From: Bacteroidota bacterium
GTDB lineage: Bacteria > Bacteroidota > Bacteroidia > UKL13-3
NCBI GenBank assembly: GCA_030680835.1
Contig: JAUXUD010000023.1
Coordinates: forward strand, 62,001-126,000
Direction of reading: 5' to 3'
DNA length: 64,000 bases
Positions within the stretch are counted from its first letter, which is position 1. The number at the start of each line of letters is the position of its first letter. Both the position numbers and the translations under genes were made by a program. Below the pieces are notes generated by a model. It was not told the origin of the DNA. It did not search any database and was given only the letters and a program-made list of their open reading frames with translations. This document shows positions 18,504-28,071 of this stretch, one piece after another.

Positions 18504-19073
18504 TTATATAAATTTCACTTCATCCAAAGGTTTGCGTTTTTCACTTCGGATGTCTTTGAAATGGCTGGGAGTTAGTCCGGTAACCTTTTTAAACTGTGCA
18601 CTTAAATGTGCCACACTGGAATAATTGAGCTGAAAGGCAATTTCTTTAAGAGAAAATTCATCGTAAACGAGGAGTTCTTTCACCCTTTCAATTTTTTGTG
18701 CAATAAAATATTTTTCAATTGTAGTTCCTTCCACTTCTGTAAACAGGGTAGTTATGTATTTATAGTCATGATGCAACTCACGGGTTAGATAGTCGGAAAG
18801 ATTGGTCTTGAGTTCATTGTTTTTATGATGCACCTGTTCAACAATCAATGTTTTTATTTTCTCAATTAACCTGCTTTTCTTATCATCTATAATTGCGAAT
18901 CCAACGAGTTGCAGCCGCTTATCTATAATTGACTTTTCATGGTTTGTCAGTTCCTTTTCCAGTGTAACTTCGCCTAATGAAACATATACAGGCTTGTATC
19001 CGAGTTGTTCCATCTCCGATTTCACAACCATCTTGCAGCGGTTACAGACCATGTTTTTAATATGCAGTATCAT
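18504..19073 (-). CDS. AraC-family regulator with CxxC heavy-metal-binding-like N-terminus
   Basis: 189 residues from the ATG at 19073 (MILHIKNMVCNRC). The first 60 residues resemble a small HMA-like ferredoxin fold with C10 and C13 in MVCNRCK, then a helix (VVKSEMEQLGY) and strands. A linker helix follows. The AraC DNA-binding domain spans about 95-180, with the two helix-turn-helix units SLKEIAFQLNYSSVAHLSAQ and the closing GLTPSHFKDIR. The gene sits 73 bp upstream of copA on the same strand. The simplest reading is that the N-terminus senses Cu(I) or a similar thiophilic ion and the C-terminus activates copA. That role is inferred from context. Confidence 0.88.
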   Translation of the reverse strand: MILHIKNMVCNRCKMVVKSEMEQLGYKPVYVSLGEVTLEKELTNHEKSIIDKRLQLVGFAIIDDKKSRLIEKIKTLIVEQVHHKNNELKTNLSDYLTRELHHDYKYITTLFTEVEGTTIEKYFIAQKIERVKELLVYDEFSLKEIAFQLNYSSVAHLSAQFKKVTGLTPSHFKDIRSEKRKPLDEVKFI

Positions 19074-19113
19074 CGGTCTGGCAATTGTTTCACATAGAAA
19101 GCAAAAAAGCCCG

Positions 19114-19123
19114 CACAATTGTG
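19114..19123. promoter_or_regulatory. Perfect 10-bp palindrome upstream of the AraC-copA pair
   Basis: CACAATTGTG lies 41 bp before the AraC start codon in an otherwise plain gap. It could be a regulator site or the stem of a weak terminator for the upstream gene. Its length alone is not decisive. Confidence 0.25.
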
Positions 19124-19182
19124 TTCGGATTTCATAAAACCATCCTTGTTTTCTTTATTCACTTTATTCTATCTGTTAATTA

Positions 19183-19650
19183 TTAAACTTTGTTTGAAAT
19201 GCTGATTATAGAATCGGTGAATGTTATATTTCCAACTGGGTATGATTGTGAAAAACCTTTTGTAAGAAATTGGTTCGGAAAAAACACAGAACCCGGTGGA
19301 AATATTATTGCAGAATCCAAACTTCCTGTATTTGCAGGATCCATTGCCCCAATTAATATTTCCCCATTAATATCTTTGCGCAACCAAAAATAATGAAACA
19401 CGTTCGTGTCAGAAGGATTTATCGCCGGAACTTCAAAGCCTTTTTGAAGATAATAAAGTTTACCGTTAATAGAATCCGTGCGTATTATACTGTTATAAGT
19501 AGTTCGTGCTGACCATCCTGAAACATGATCCGGTGAATACAATTTTAAATAATTGCCAACACATAATGGAAGATAATAATCTGAAGCTGTTTGTGCAAAA
19601 GAAATCTGTGCCGTAAAAATTGAAACTAAAATATATAAATATTTTCTCAT
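19183..19650 (-). CDS. Small secreted protein of unknown function, possibly truncated
   Basis: 155 residues. Residues 1-19 form a signal peptide (YLYILVSIFTAQISFAQ). The mature part is beta-rich with tyrosines and short phrases such as YLPLCVGNYLKLYS and GKLYYLQKGFEVPAINPSD, seen in long Bacteroidota exported proteins that normally end in a T9SS sorting domain. Here the frame stops at SIISISNKV without one, so the gene may be a truncated copy. It lies about 110 bp upstream of the AraC gene and on the same strand, but shares no visible function with it. Confidence 0.6.
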   Translation of the reverse strand: MRKYLYILVSIFTAQISFAQTASDYYLPLCVGNYLKLYSPDHVSGWSARTTYNSIIRTDSINGKLYYLQKGFEVPAINPSDTNVFHYFWLRKDINGEILIGAMDPANTGSLDSAIIFPPGSVFFPNQFLTKGFSQSYPVGNITFTDSIISISNKV

Positions 19651-19810
19651 AAAACTTATGTCGGTGTTTATAGTGCCGACCCTGCACTTTTATATTTATA
19701 ATTGATTGTCAATTTGTTTTATTACTGGGGTTCATAACGAAATTATAAAATTTACAGGGAACAAAAAAAACTAAAATAATTTATGACTTTGTTGCTTGTT
19801 TGAAATATTT

Positions 19811-20761
19811 TTATTCCAAACTTATTACCAATTTACCGCTTGCATGTCCCTTACTCAGGTAATTCATCGCTTCTGCAGACTGGTTAAGTGAATATAGCCG
19901 TTCAATAACCGGCTTGATACTGCCTTTTTCCATAAGTTTCGAAAGCATCTCCAGGTCTGTTTTATTTGATTTTGCCATCATGGATTTCATCTTTTTCGAA
20001 CCAAAAGACAATATACCTCCGAAAATAAGTGATTTAAAAATTTGAGATAATGAACCGCCTATCATTACAAATACGCCACCCGGAGCCAGGGTTCTTTTAT
20101 AATCCAGAAGCGGATAATTTCCATTAATACCCAATATGAGGTTATAATGATTTTGTTTTTTGCTGAAATCCTCTTGTGCGTAGTCAATTACCTCATCTGC
20201 ACCCAAAGATTTTGTCTGTTGTATATTCTTTGAACTGCAAACTCCGGTTACCTCAGCCCCAAAATATTTGGCAAGCTGAACAGCAAATGTTCCCACACCA
20301 CCCGCACTACCAACAATTAAAACTTTATACCCTTTTTGAATGTTGCCTTTATCACGCAAGGCCTGAAGTGCAGTTAAACCTGCCATTGGCAGAGATGCTC
20401 CCTGCACAAAAGATATCTGAGAAGGTTTTGCTATCAATGCTTTTTCAGGCGCTGTAACATATTCGGCAAGGCCCCCAAAGCCATAGCGGGCCAAATACCC
20501 AATTACTTCATCACCGGGTTTAAACAGTTTAATATTCTTACCCACAGACTCTATACTCCCTGAGATATCTGACCCAAATATCCCTTTCTTTGGGATGATG
20601 ATCCCCGCCTTCATAGAACGGTAGTCAGCAGCATTCAATGAAACGGCATGTACTTTTATTAAAGCTTCATTGTTTTTTGGTACGGGTTTATCCATTTCAC
20701 AATAGATAAGTTTTTCGGGTGAACCTTTTTTGTTGTATACAACTGCTTTCATTTTTCCCAT
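19811..20761 (-). CDS. Zinc-independent MDR-family NAD(P)H quinone oxidoreductase-like protein
   Basis: 316 residues. The N-terminal GroES-like domain has the MDR phrases EALIKVHAVSLNAADYRSM, GSDISGSIESVGKNIKLFK and PGDEVIG. The Rossmann domain has the nucleotide-binding motif GSAGGVGTFAVQLAK and the LGADEVIDY strand. The catalytic and structural zinc cysteines of true alcohol dehydrogenases are absent, as in quinone oxidoreductases and enoyl reductases. Substrate unknown. The start is ATG 20761, or equally plausible ATG 20752 (MKAVVYNKKG), which matches most relatives. The membrane-protein gene 46 bp upstream on the same strand may share its transcript. Confidence 0.88.
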   Translation of the reverse strand: MGKMKAVVYNKKGSPEKLIYCEMDKPVPKNNEALIKVHAVSLNAADYRSMKAGIIIPKKGIFGSDISGSIESVGKNIKLFKPGDEVIGYLARYGFGGLAEYVTAPEKALIAKPSQISFVQGASLPMAGLTALQALRDKGNIQKGYKVLIVGSAGGVGTFAVQLAKYFGAEVTGVCSSKNIQQTKSLGADEVIDYAQEDFSKKQNHYNLILGINGNYPLLDYKRTLAPGGVFVMIGGSLSQIFKSLIFGGILSFGSKKMKSMMAKSNKTDLEMLSKLMEKGSIKPVIERLYSLNQSAEAMNYLSKGHASGKLVISLE

Positions 20762-20807
20762 TTGATTAGGGTCTGCTAAACTCAGCTAAAGAAATCAAAA
20801 TTAATAT

Positions 20808-21536
20808 TCAGTTTGGAATTATTTTTCTTTTTTTAATAAGTGTAACTCCAATCCCCAGAAACCAAAACAATGAAAGAAAAGATCCAAGTACCACTATACT
20901 TTCCAATGGTTCAAAAATATATCGACCTAGTGCTGAAATAGCGTTACATGTTCCTGAAATTAATCCAATAACAGATATGGCTATACTTCCAACCCTTTCT
21001 TTTATCATTACATAACTTGCCAATATTACAGCTATCGAAGGAATAAATATACAATAGAAAGCTGTAATTGGTGTTTGGAATTCTACTGATAAAGTTTCTA
21101 TGGCTGCAAGGTAAATTGTACGAAGTTCATTATTTTCCGTTGCCTGATATCTGCTTACAATTTCCAGCAAAGCAGGGTATTTTGACCAGGTAATAGCCAA
21201 TTCCAGAAAAACAAACAATATAAATAACATTAAAGAAATGAGCATTATTCCTTTGTGACTTTTTTTTAAAAACTCATATAACCCGTATGCAACAAGTATA
21301 TACAAAATGTCGGTTATGATCGAGAACCAAATAATAAACCACCATAAGCTTGACTTCCCATTTAAATATGTAAGCCATGAAAAAGCATCTTTTGGTAAAG
21401 GGGATCCTGATAAAACAAATAAAATCGTTATTACGACATATCCAATGGCAATTGCAATACCTGAAATACCTGCCCAAAGAAACATTCTTTGATTGAATAA
21501 AATGTTTTGGTTTTCTTCATTACATTTGGTTTTCAT
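20808..21536 (-). CDS. Polytopic inner-membrane protein, possibly DUF4386-like
   Basis: 242 residues with about six hydrophobic segments: near 18-42 (AGISGIAIAIGYVVITILF), 63-85, 95-115 (IMLISLMLFILFVFLELAI), 155-178, 187-205 and 215-233, ending in a short positive tail (KKRKIIPN). The layout and the absence of any catalytic motif resemble DUF4386-type membrane proteins, but I cannot confirm the family by eye. It lies upstream of the oxidoreductase gene by 46 bp on the same strand. Function unknown. Confidence 0.75.
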   Translation of the reverse strand: MKTKCNEENQNILFNQRMFLWAGISGIAIAIGYVVITILFVLSGSPLPKDAFSWLTYLNGKSSLWWFIIWFSIITDILYILVAYGLYEFLKKSHKGIMLISLMLFILFVFLELAITWSKYPALLEIVSRYQATENNELRTIYLAAIETLSVEFQTPITAFYCIFIPSIAVILASYVMIKERVGSIAISVIGLISGTCNAISALGRYIFEPLESIVVLGSFLSLFWFLGIGVTLIKKRKIIPN

Positions 21537-21639
21537 TTTAAATACTTCCTTATTTTAATTAGAAATCACAACAAATCTTCTTTAACCTGTTAATGGCTGG
21601 CTTTTATTTTTCACTTTTGATAATTACAAAAGGCAGGCA

Positions 21640-22257
21640 TTAAAAATTAATGCCAAAATGAAGACCCGGTTCTCCAATAAAATAATTCGGCCATTTGTTA
21701 TTCAATTGGGTAAACGATTGAGGCATTTTGGTGTATATAGGTCTGTGAGTTACAGCAATAGAGGGTTCTATGAAAAATCTGTTGTTGAAAAACTTTAATT
21801 GGTAACCTAAGCGATAGGTATTAAACATCTGATACCCATTTTTTATTTTGTCACCATTGTCATCAACAAAAGTCTGCCTTGCTTGCATTATGTGGATGGC
21901 AGTATATAATCCCTTCCACCAAAACCGTTGATATGCTATAGCTATTCCATATTCCCTGATGTATCCTGGAAATTTTTCTTCAGGAGCTTCAAATGACTTT
22001 CCATAAGGTATACCCAGTGGCCATGCATATTTCCATGTTTTTGCTTCAACGGAAATTACATTGTTAAGCTTTACCCGGTACCCAAAGTTGAGCTGCACAA
22101 AGTCAGGAGTATTTGTAGGAACCAAATTCCCTAACATAAAAAATGTGCTCCCAATAAAGAAATTTCCCTGGGTTAAATCTTGCTTTTTTATTTGTCCGTT
22201 CAAGGTGTACGTTGTCAATACTAAAACAGATACCCATATAACAAGCTTCTTTTTCAT
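21640..22257 (-). CDS. Exported outer-membrane beta-barrel-like protein
   Basis: 205 residues. The signal peptide is residues 1-21 (KLVIWVSVLVLTTYTLNGQ). The mature part has alternating strands rich in W, Y and F (FVQLNFGYRVKLNNVISVEA, KTWKYAWPLGIPYG, GIAIAYQRFWWKGLYTAIHI, FNTYRLGYQLKFF) and ends with a terminal phenylalanine in GLHFGINF, typical of proteins inserted by the BAM machinery. About eight strands are plausible. No ligand or function can be assigned. It may be transcribed with the thioredoxin-fold gene 59 bp upstream on the same strand. Confidence 0.78.
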   Translation of the reverse strand: MKKKLVIWVSVLVLTTYTLNGQIKKQDLTQGNFFIGSTFFMLGNLVPTNTPDFVQLNFGYRVKLNNVISVEAKTWKYAWPLGIPYGKSFEAPEEKFPGYIREYGIAIAYQRFWWKGLYTAIHIMQARQTFVDDNGDKIKNGYQMFNTYRLGYQLKFFNNRFFIEPSIAVTHRPIYTKMPQSFTQLNNKWPNYFIGEPGLHFGINF

Positions 22258-22316
22258 AAAATGAAAATATTAACTATTTATCAGCCATATCCTGATGATG
22301 AATTGAATGAATGGTT

Positions 22317-23567
22317 TTAATGGCAATTAATTCTTTCAACAAATTTCTTTGTCTGGCTATAATCTTCATTACTTTTCTTTGCCAATTCAATTGCTTTCGC
22401 TGCCTGAATAAGTGCTTTTTTTGAGTCTCCCAATTTGTATAACAAACAAGCGTAGGTGTCGTTATTTGAATAATTGTTATTAAGTTCAATTGAACGAACA
22501 GCGCATTTCATCGCAACTTTAATTTTATCACGGTCTTCTTCTTGTTCATATATATTCCAGGCAAAGTTGTTTAATTCAGTTGCGTCGTTCCAGATTTTAG
22601 AAATGTATTTGATAAGCGTTTTATGGTATTTATCTGCTTCACCTTTTTTATCATAAAAGGCCAATAGGGACGAAAGAACCAAATTTTTACTCCCAATTAC
22701 ACCTGTTAGTCTGCCATCCATTTCCTTAAAAATATATTGCACTCCTGTGTCATACTCCTTTAGCATTTCAATGGCAGTGTTGAAAGTAGAGTCATCTTTT
22801 TCGTCAATTGCTTTATAAATAGCATATTTTAAAATCCATACGATCCTTGTGTTTACCTGGTCTTTTTCAAAATACTTGTAAAATATGACCTTGTTTTTAA
22901 CCAAAAAAGTGAAGGCTGTAGTTTGAAAGGGAATAAATATTTTAAATTTGTGAACACTAAACTCAAAGATAAACCTGATGTTTTTTTCCTGCCTAAATTC
23001 TGTAGGATTGACCGAGCTTAAATATTCATTCGCAACTGTTGAGTCAAGTTCCGATGCATCACGCAGCATATAGGCGTATTCAAACAGAAAATTGGCATCC
23101 CGGTTTCCTTTGTTGTACAGGTCTTTGTAATTTGAAAGGGTTTTATTTGTATATAAAGCATTTTTAGCTTGTTTAAAAAAATCTTCCGGAGTAAAAACAC
23201 CGACGATCTTATGCAGTTCCTTACCTGAGTTGTCAAAAAAAATAAATGATGGAAAAAGCCGGACATTATAAATTCTATTTAACTCAATTCCTGTTTCCTT
23301 TTTTGTATTAATTTCAAAGTTTATAAATTTTGAATTGTAAAAGTCGTAAACCTGTTTGTCTTTAAAAGCTGTCTTTTCCATTTTCAAACAAGCACCACAG
23401 CCATCAAAATGGAAGTATAGCATAACAGCCTTGTGTTCCCTTTTGGCAATTTCAAATACTTTTGTGTATTCAATTTTATTGAAGGCAATGGTTGTATCTG
23501 AAGCAAATGCAGTTGTACTCCAAATAAACAGTAACATTAGTATGGGTGTTTGTTTCTTTTTTATCAT
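22317..23567 (-). CDS. Periplasmic thioredoxin-fold protein with C-terminal TPR-like region
   Basis: 416 residues. The signal peptide is residues 1-22 (cleavage after TTAFA). The thioredoxin-like domain (about 30-140) has the redox motif C57-G-A-C60 in YFHFDGCGACLKMEKTAF and the cis-proline region NVRLFPSFIFF. The remainder is helical. Its last third has TPR-like helices (ELNNFAWNIYEQEE, AVRSIELNNNYSNNDTYACL, KKALIQAAKAIELAKK). Such proteins act on disulfides of exported proteins, and the partner is unknown. It is the first gene of a possible unit with the barrel protein downstream. Confidence 0.88.
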   Translation of the reverse strand: MIKKKQTPILMLLFIWSTTAFASDTTIAFNKIEYTKVFEIAKREHKAVMLYFHFDGCGACLKMEKTAFKDKQVYDFYNSKFINFEINTKKETGIELNRIYNVRLFPSFIFFDNSGKELHKIVGVFTPEDFFKQAKNALYTNKTLSNYKDLYNKGNRDANFLFEYAYMLRDASELDSTVANEYLSSVNPTEFRQEKNIRFIFEFSVHKFKIFIPFQTTAFTFLVKNKVIFYKYFEKDQVNTRIVWILKYAIYKAIDEKDDSTFNTAIEMLKEYDTGVQYIFKEMDGRLTGVIGSKNLVLSSLLAFYDKKGEADKYHKTLIKYISKIWNDATELNNFAWNIYEQEEDRDKIKVAMKCAVRSIELNNNYSNNDTYACLLYKLGDSKKALIQAAKAIELAKKSNEDYSQTKKFVERINCH

Positions 23568-23864
23568 TACTTGATGCGTTTTTTGGGTTTCTATTTTTTA
23601 CTTTTTAACAGGTCGATTTAAAATAGTTATATAACGGCTTGTCATCCCTATGACAATAATTTTATATATTACCCCTATTCCAAAAATGTTTTTTATTTTA
23701 GGGCAGAATGGTTCAACTTGAAGGTTGGTATTGCCGGATTATTTTGCGTAGAAATTTAAATATCAACTCATTATAAGTGATACCACTGCATATAAAAAGT
23801 TGGGTTTGTTTAACAAGCTAATGGATTGAAAATTTGAAAACCGGCAGCTATCAGGCCTTAATTC
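23568..23864. other. 297-bp AT-rich gap with a short direct repeat
   Basis: No gene is seen. Near the end of the RND pump gene, TTAATTCTTAATTT occurs twice in a row (about 23858-23885), overlapping the last codons of the pump gene. Such AT-rich direct repeats are common next to Bacteroidota genes. No GC-rich terminator hairpin is visible. Confidence 0.5.
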
Positions 23865-26800
23865 TTAATTTTTAATTCTTAATTTATTTTTCGCTGTATC
23901 CACCAAATAATATACCATCGGTACTAAAAATACGGTCAGGATTAAAGATGAAAGCAGTCCGCCAATAATTACCCAGGCAAGTCCGTTTTTCCATTCGGCT
24001 GCTGTTCCTGTTGCCATTGCAATCGGTAACATTCCAAAAACCATTGCGAGAGTTGTCATCAAAATGGGTCGCATACGCTCTTTACCGGCAATAATCAATG
24101 CTTCTTTAAAATGTTTCCCCTGAGCTTTTAACTGGTTGGTAAAATCAACTATCAAAATTGCATTTTTTGCTACCAGACCCATCAGCATAATCATGCCCAA
24201 CAATGCAAATAAACTAATATTGCTTAACGACAAATTCAACGCAAAAAATGCTCCGATTGCAGCAACAGGGATAGAAAATAAAACTACAAACGGATAAACA
24301 AAACTATCATAGAGTGCTACCATAATCAGATAAATCAGCAAAAACGAAATCAGCAATACAGAACCCAATGCGCCAAAGCTGTCGTTCTGTCTTTTAATAT
24401 CGCTACCCCAGGTCATTTGCAGACCGTTTGGGAGCGGATTTTCTTTAAAATATGCCATTACATCGCCCGCCACGGTTCCGGAGGGTCTTCCCAATGCGTC
24501 TGCTGTAAGCGTAACTGCCGGTTGACGGTCTTTTCGCTCAAGCAAGGAGGGAGCGTTGTCTTGCTCAACGGTGGCAAATTGTGAAACCTCAACAGGCAGG
24601 CCCATGGGATTAACAATTGAAAGCCGTTGCACATCCTCAAAATCTTTACGGTTAAAATCATCTAACCAAATTCTTACGGGATATTCTGTTCCATTTTCTG
24701 TTAATGTTGCATCTTCATTTCCTGTAATGGCTGTTCTGAGGTTCACTCCAAGATATGCTGTTGTTAAGCCCAGTCGTTGCATTTTATCTTTATCGGGAAT
24801 TATTTTGTATTCGGGATTTCCTTCTTCTACCGACAAACGCACATTATCGGCACCGGGTATTTTTTCAATAATTGATTTTAATTCCTTGCCAGATTTCATC
24901 ACCAAATCCAAATTATTTCCGCTTAAAGTTATTTCGATAGGTGCAGATTTTGGAATTAAACCCAGGGCAGCCATCGAATAATTTATACCCGGAAACTTTT
25001 GTTGTAATTCACTTCTCAATCGTTTCATAAATGCTTCTGTTGGCTCTCGTTTCAGATGCGCATCGTTTAACTCCGTCTTCTTCATATTTAGCTGAATGGT
25101 AAATTCAGATTTGTTGGCTGAACCAACACCCAAACTACCGATACCTGTGCTGGGTCCGCCAATGTTGCTGAATACGGTTGCCACTTCGGGTTGTTTAATA
25201 ATGTAGGTTTCAATTTTTTGAACCATTAAATTATTTTGCTGGATGGAAGTTGATTTATCAAATTCCAAAGCCATCCTGAATTTCCCCTGGTCGCCTGTTG
25301 ATATGAGCTCCTTGCCAATAATGCCCTGTTTCATGATACCTAAGGTAATAACAAAAAGCAACAATACTATTCCGGTAAAAATAAGTTTGTGGCTTAAAAC
25401 CCATTCTAATTTTCTGCCATACCAATTGATAAATTTTACTAACTGATGTTCGAACCCAAGTAAAAAACGATTGAAAAGGTTGCCCGGTTTTAAATCTTCT
25501 TTTTTCCCTATGCGTGATGCCATCCAGGGAGTTAACGTAAACCCGACCAGCAAACTGGTAAGTGTGGAGGTAATTACCACCACCGAAAATTGTTTGAGCA
25601 TATCGGCAACAAATACCTGTAAAAAAAGAATGGGTAGAAAAACAACTACGTCAACCAATGTGATAGATAATGCTGAAAATCCAATTTCCATACGGCCTTC
25701 CATTGAAGCGGTTCTTTTTTCCTTGCCCATATCCAGATGGCGTTGAATATTTTCTAAAACAACGGTTGCATCATCTACTAAAATTCCTATAATTAACGAC
25801 ATTGCCAATAAAGTCATGAGATTAAGGGTATAACCCAAAAGCCACATTACTGCAAATGCCGTAACCAAAGAAGTAGGAATAGCAACCAATACAATTAGCG
25901 AATTTCTGAAACTTCTTAAAAATAAAAGCATTACCAATGAAACCAGGATCACTGCCAATATCAAATCAAAAACAACTGAATTAACTGCTGCAATCGTATT
26001 GTCGGTACTGTCGTCTGCAATAATAAATGCAACCCCCGAATGTGTATTTTGCTGTTCAATGGTTTGAAATTTTGCACGAACTGATTTTGAAACATCTACC
26101 GCATTTGCATCTCCCTGTTTTTTTAATAAAAGTCCGATACCGTTTTTGCCATTAAAACGACTGATGGAAGTTGTTTCTTTAATACCATCAATAACATTTG
26201 CCACATCTTTTACATAAACAGGACTACCAGAAACAGGCATTGCTATCTGAACATTTTTTATGTCTTCTAATGTTGTAAACTTTCCGGTTAAGCGAACCGA
26301 ATTGCTTTCTTTGCTGGTTTGCACTTTTCCGGCAGGCAAATCCAAACCCGAACGGTTAATTGCATCAACAACCTGATATAATGAAATTTTGTAAAGTTTC
26401 AGTTTGTCCTGCTTTACTTTTACTTGTATTTCTCTTTCTTCTCCCCCTAAAATGGTAATTTCTGCCACACCTTTTATTTGTTGAATTTGAGGCAGGTAAT
26501 CATCTTTCATTTTTTGATAAAAGCCGGTAGCCGACATATTACTTGTTGCACTGATTGACATGATGGGCAAATCATTTGGCGAAACTTTACTCATTACCGG
26601 ACTTAAAATATCCCTGGGCAAATCTTTGCGTATATTATCGATATAGCGCTGAGCATCCTGCATGGTTTTATCCAAATTAGTTCCGTATTTTAAATTGACA
26701 ATGATGATTGAGGCATTGGGTAACGACTTTGTTACCAGGTAATCTACACCTTCCAGATTTGACAAAGCATCTTCTATTTTCCGTGAAACGGAAGTTTCTA

Positions 26801-26975
26801 CTTCATTGGGTTCCGCACCGGGATAAACAGTTTTAATCACCACAACAGGTTGATTAAAGTCGGGCATTAATTCGTAGCTTAAATTTTTATACCCAATAAT
26901 TCCCAGGAGGGTAAAAATGCTAAAAAGCACAATTATCAGCGATGGGCGTTTGATTGCAATTTCTGTAATATTCAT
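23865..26975 (-). CDS. RND-family (HAE1-type) efflux pump, inner-membrane subunit
   Basis: 1,036 residues, normal for the family. There are twelve membrane segments in the RND 1+5, 1+5 pattern: TM1 at 10-28, a large periplasmic loop, TM2-6 about 335-480, TM7 about 525-545, a second loop, and TM8-12 about 855-1030. The proton-relay acidic pair is in TM4 (GILVDDATVVLENI). The porter-domain opening YPGAEPNEVETSVSRKIEDAL is typical of HAE1 drug and solvent pumps rather than CzcA metal pumps. It is the last gene of the tetR-led operon, 13 bp after the fusion protein gene. The three products would form a tripartite exporter. Substrate unknown. Confidence 0.95.
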   Translation of the reverse strand: MNITEIAIKRPSLIIVLFSIFTLLGIIGYKNLSYELMPDFNQPVVVIKTVYPGAEPNEVETSVSRKIEDALSNLEGVDYLVTKSLPNASIIIVNLKYGTNLDKTMQDAQRYIDNIRKDLPRDILSPVMSKVSPNDLPIMSISATSNMSATGFYQKMKDDYLPQIQQIKGVAEITILGGEEREIQVKVKQDKLKLYKISLYQVVDAINRSGLDLPAGKVQTSKESNSVRLTGKFTTLEDIKNVQIAMPVSGSPVYVKDVANVIDGIKETTSISRFNGKNGIGLLLKKQGDANAVDVSKSVRAKFQTIEQQNTHSGVAFIIADDSTDNTIAAVNSVVFDLILAVILVSLVMLLFLRSFRNSLIVLVAIPTSLVTAFAVMWLLGYTLNLMTLLAMSLIIGILVDDATVVLENIQRHLDMGKEKRTASMEGRMEIGFSALSITLVDVVVFLPILFLQVFVADMLKQFSVVVITSTLTSLLVGFTLTPWMASRIGKKEDLKPGNLFNRFLLGFEHQLVKFINWYGRKLEWVLSHKLIFTGIVLLLFVITLGIMKQGIIGKELISTGDQGKFRMALEFDKSTSIQQNNLMVQKIETYIIKQPEVATVFSNIGGPSTGIGSLGVGSANKSEFTIQLNMKKTELNDAHLKREPTEAFMKRLRSELQQKFPGINYSMAALGLIPKSAPIEITLSGNNLDLVMKSGKELKSIIEKIPGADNVRLSVEEGNPEYKIIPDKDKMQRLGLTTAYLGVNLRTAITGNEDATLTENGTEYPVRIWLDDFNRKDFEDVQRLSIVNPMGLPVEVSQFATVEQDNAPSLLERKDRQPAVTLTADALGRPSGTVAGDVMAYFKENPLPNGLQMTWGSDIKRQNDSFGALGSVLLISFLLIYLIMVALYDSFVYPFVVLFSIPVAAIGAFFALNLSLSNISLFALLGMIMLMGLVAKNAILIVDFTNQLKAQGKHFKEALIIAGKERMRPILMTTLAMVFGMLPIAMATGTAAEWKNGLAWVIIGGLLSSLILTVFLVPMVYYLVDTAKNKLRIKN

Positions 26976-26988
26976 TTTTTTGCTGATT

Positions 26989-28065
26989 TTAATTGATCCT
27001 TACATTCGCACCATTAAAAATATTTATAAAGCCACTTGTTACCATTACATCACCTGCTTTTAAACCTCCCGACACAACTGCCTTATTCTGTATTTTTTTT
27101 GAAATAGCAATGTTTTGCAAAACAGATTTACCGTTTTTGATAAGATAAACCTGCGGTTGATCTGATGATCCTACAATTGCTGTAGCGGGAATGACAATTT
27201 GTTTTTCAGCGGTTTCATTTTTCATTCCGGCAGCCATCGATGACACTTTGCCAAACATTCCTGATTTTATTTTCAAATCAGATGTATTGGTTACCGTAAA
27301 CTGAACCGGGAAACTACTTCCCATATTGGCTTTACTCCCTATCAAAATAGCCTTCCCAAGTAATGAAATTTCAGCGTAAGCATCTGCTGCAACGGAATAA
27401 CTTTGATTTAATTTGAACTGCCTTAACTCACTTTCGGGAACATTTACTGTGAATTTTAAATTGGTGATGTCGGTTATCTGAAGCAACGGAACTCCGGGTG
27501 CGGCATAAGCGCCTTCTTCACTTAGCTTTGCAGTAACAATACCGGTAAAAGGAGCTTTGATACTTGTTTTATTTATTTGCTCGAGCAAAGTGGCTTTTTG
27601 CACTTTTGCAGATTTCAAACCCAGTACAGCTTTTTCAAGCTGAACACCTTGAATAGCGTCTGCCTTGGCTAAAATTGTATAGCGATTTACATCTGCTTCC
27701 AGTCCTTCAATCTGCAATTCAATCGCATGCAGTTGTAATTTCAGCAATGAATTATCCAACTGAATTAGCGGTTGTCCTTTATTTACAAAACTTCCTGCAT
27801 CAACCTGTATTTCATTTATTTTACCCTGTATCTCTGCACTTATTTTGGTTTCCTTATTGGGTTCAAATGTTCCCGAATAGAAAAATTCTGCATGTACATC
27901 TTCAAATTGAAGGGTATCTGCCATAACATGGATGGCTTGCTCCTTATCATACTGATAAATTTTTTGCAGCGTAATTTCTTTATTATTCTTCAGTTTTACT
28001 ATTACCATAACAATTATTGCAAGTCCGGCAACAATTCCGGTTATTTTATTCCAGTTCATATTCAT
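26989..28065 (-). CDS. RND efflux periplasmic adaptor (membrane fusion protein)
   Basis: 358 residues. An N-terminal membrane anchor (about 8-24, ITGIVAGLAIIVMVIV) is followed by the barrel-sandwich half EPNKETKISAEIQGKINEIQ, a helical hairpin (about 105-165), the second lipoyl half IKAPFTGIVTAKLSEEGAYA and a beta-barrel domain. The C-terminal membrane-proximal domain has ATAIVGSSDQPQVYLIKNG. It bridges the pump and the TolC-like channel. The gene starts 6 bp after the tolC-like stop and ends 13 bp before the pump gene. Two closely spaced ATGs (28065 and 28059) are possible starts; the first is used. Confidence 0.94.
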   Translation of the reverse strand: MNMNWNKITGIVAGLAIIVMVIVKLKNNKEITLQKIYQYDKEQAIHVMADTLQFEDVHAEFFYSGTFEPNKETKISAEIQGKINEIQVDAGSFVNKGQPLIQLDNSLLKLQLHAIELQIEGLEADVNRYTILAKADAIQGVQLEKAVLGLKSAKVQKATLLEQINKTSIKAPFTGIVTAKLSEEGAYAAPGVPLLQITDITNLKFTVNVPESELRQFKLNQSYSVAADAYAEISLLGKAILIGSKANMGSSFPVQFTVTNTSDLKIKSGMFGKVSSMAAGMKNETAEKQIVIPATAIVGSSDQPQVYLIKNGKSVLQNIAISKKIQNKAVVSGGLKAGDVMVTSGFINIFNGANVRIN

Positions 28066-28071
28066 AATATA

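Noticed and set aside
23865-26975. CzcA-type heavy-metal pump, given the nearby copper genes
   Set aside because: The porter phrases and the DD pair in TM4 fit HAE1 pumps, and the operon has a TetR rather than a metal regulator.
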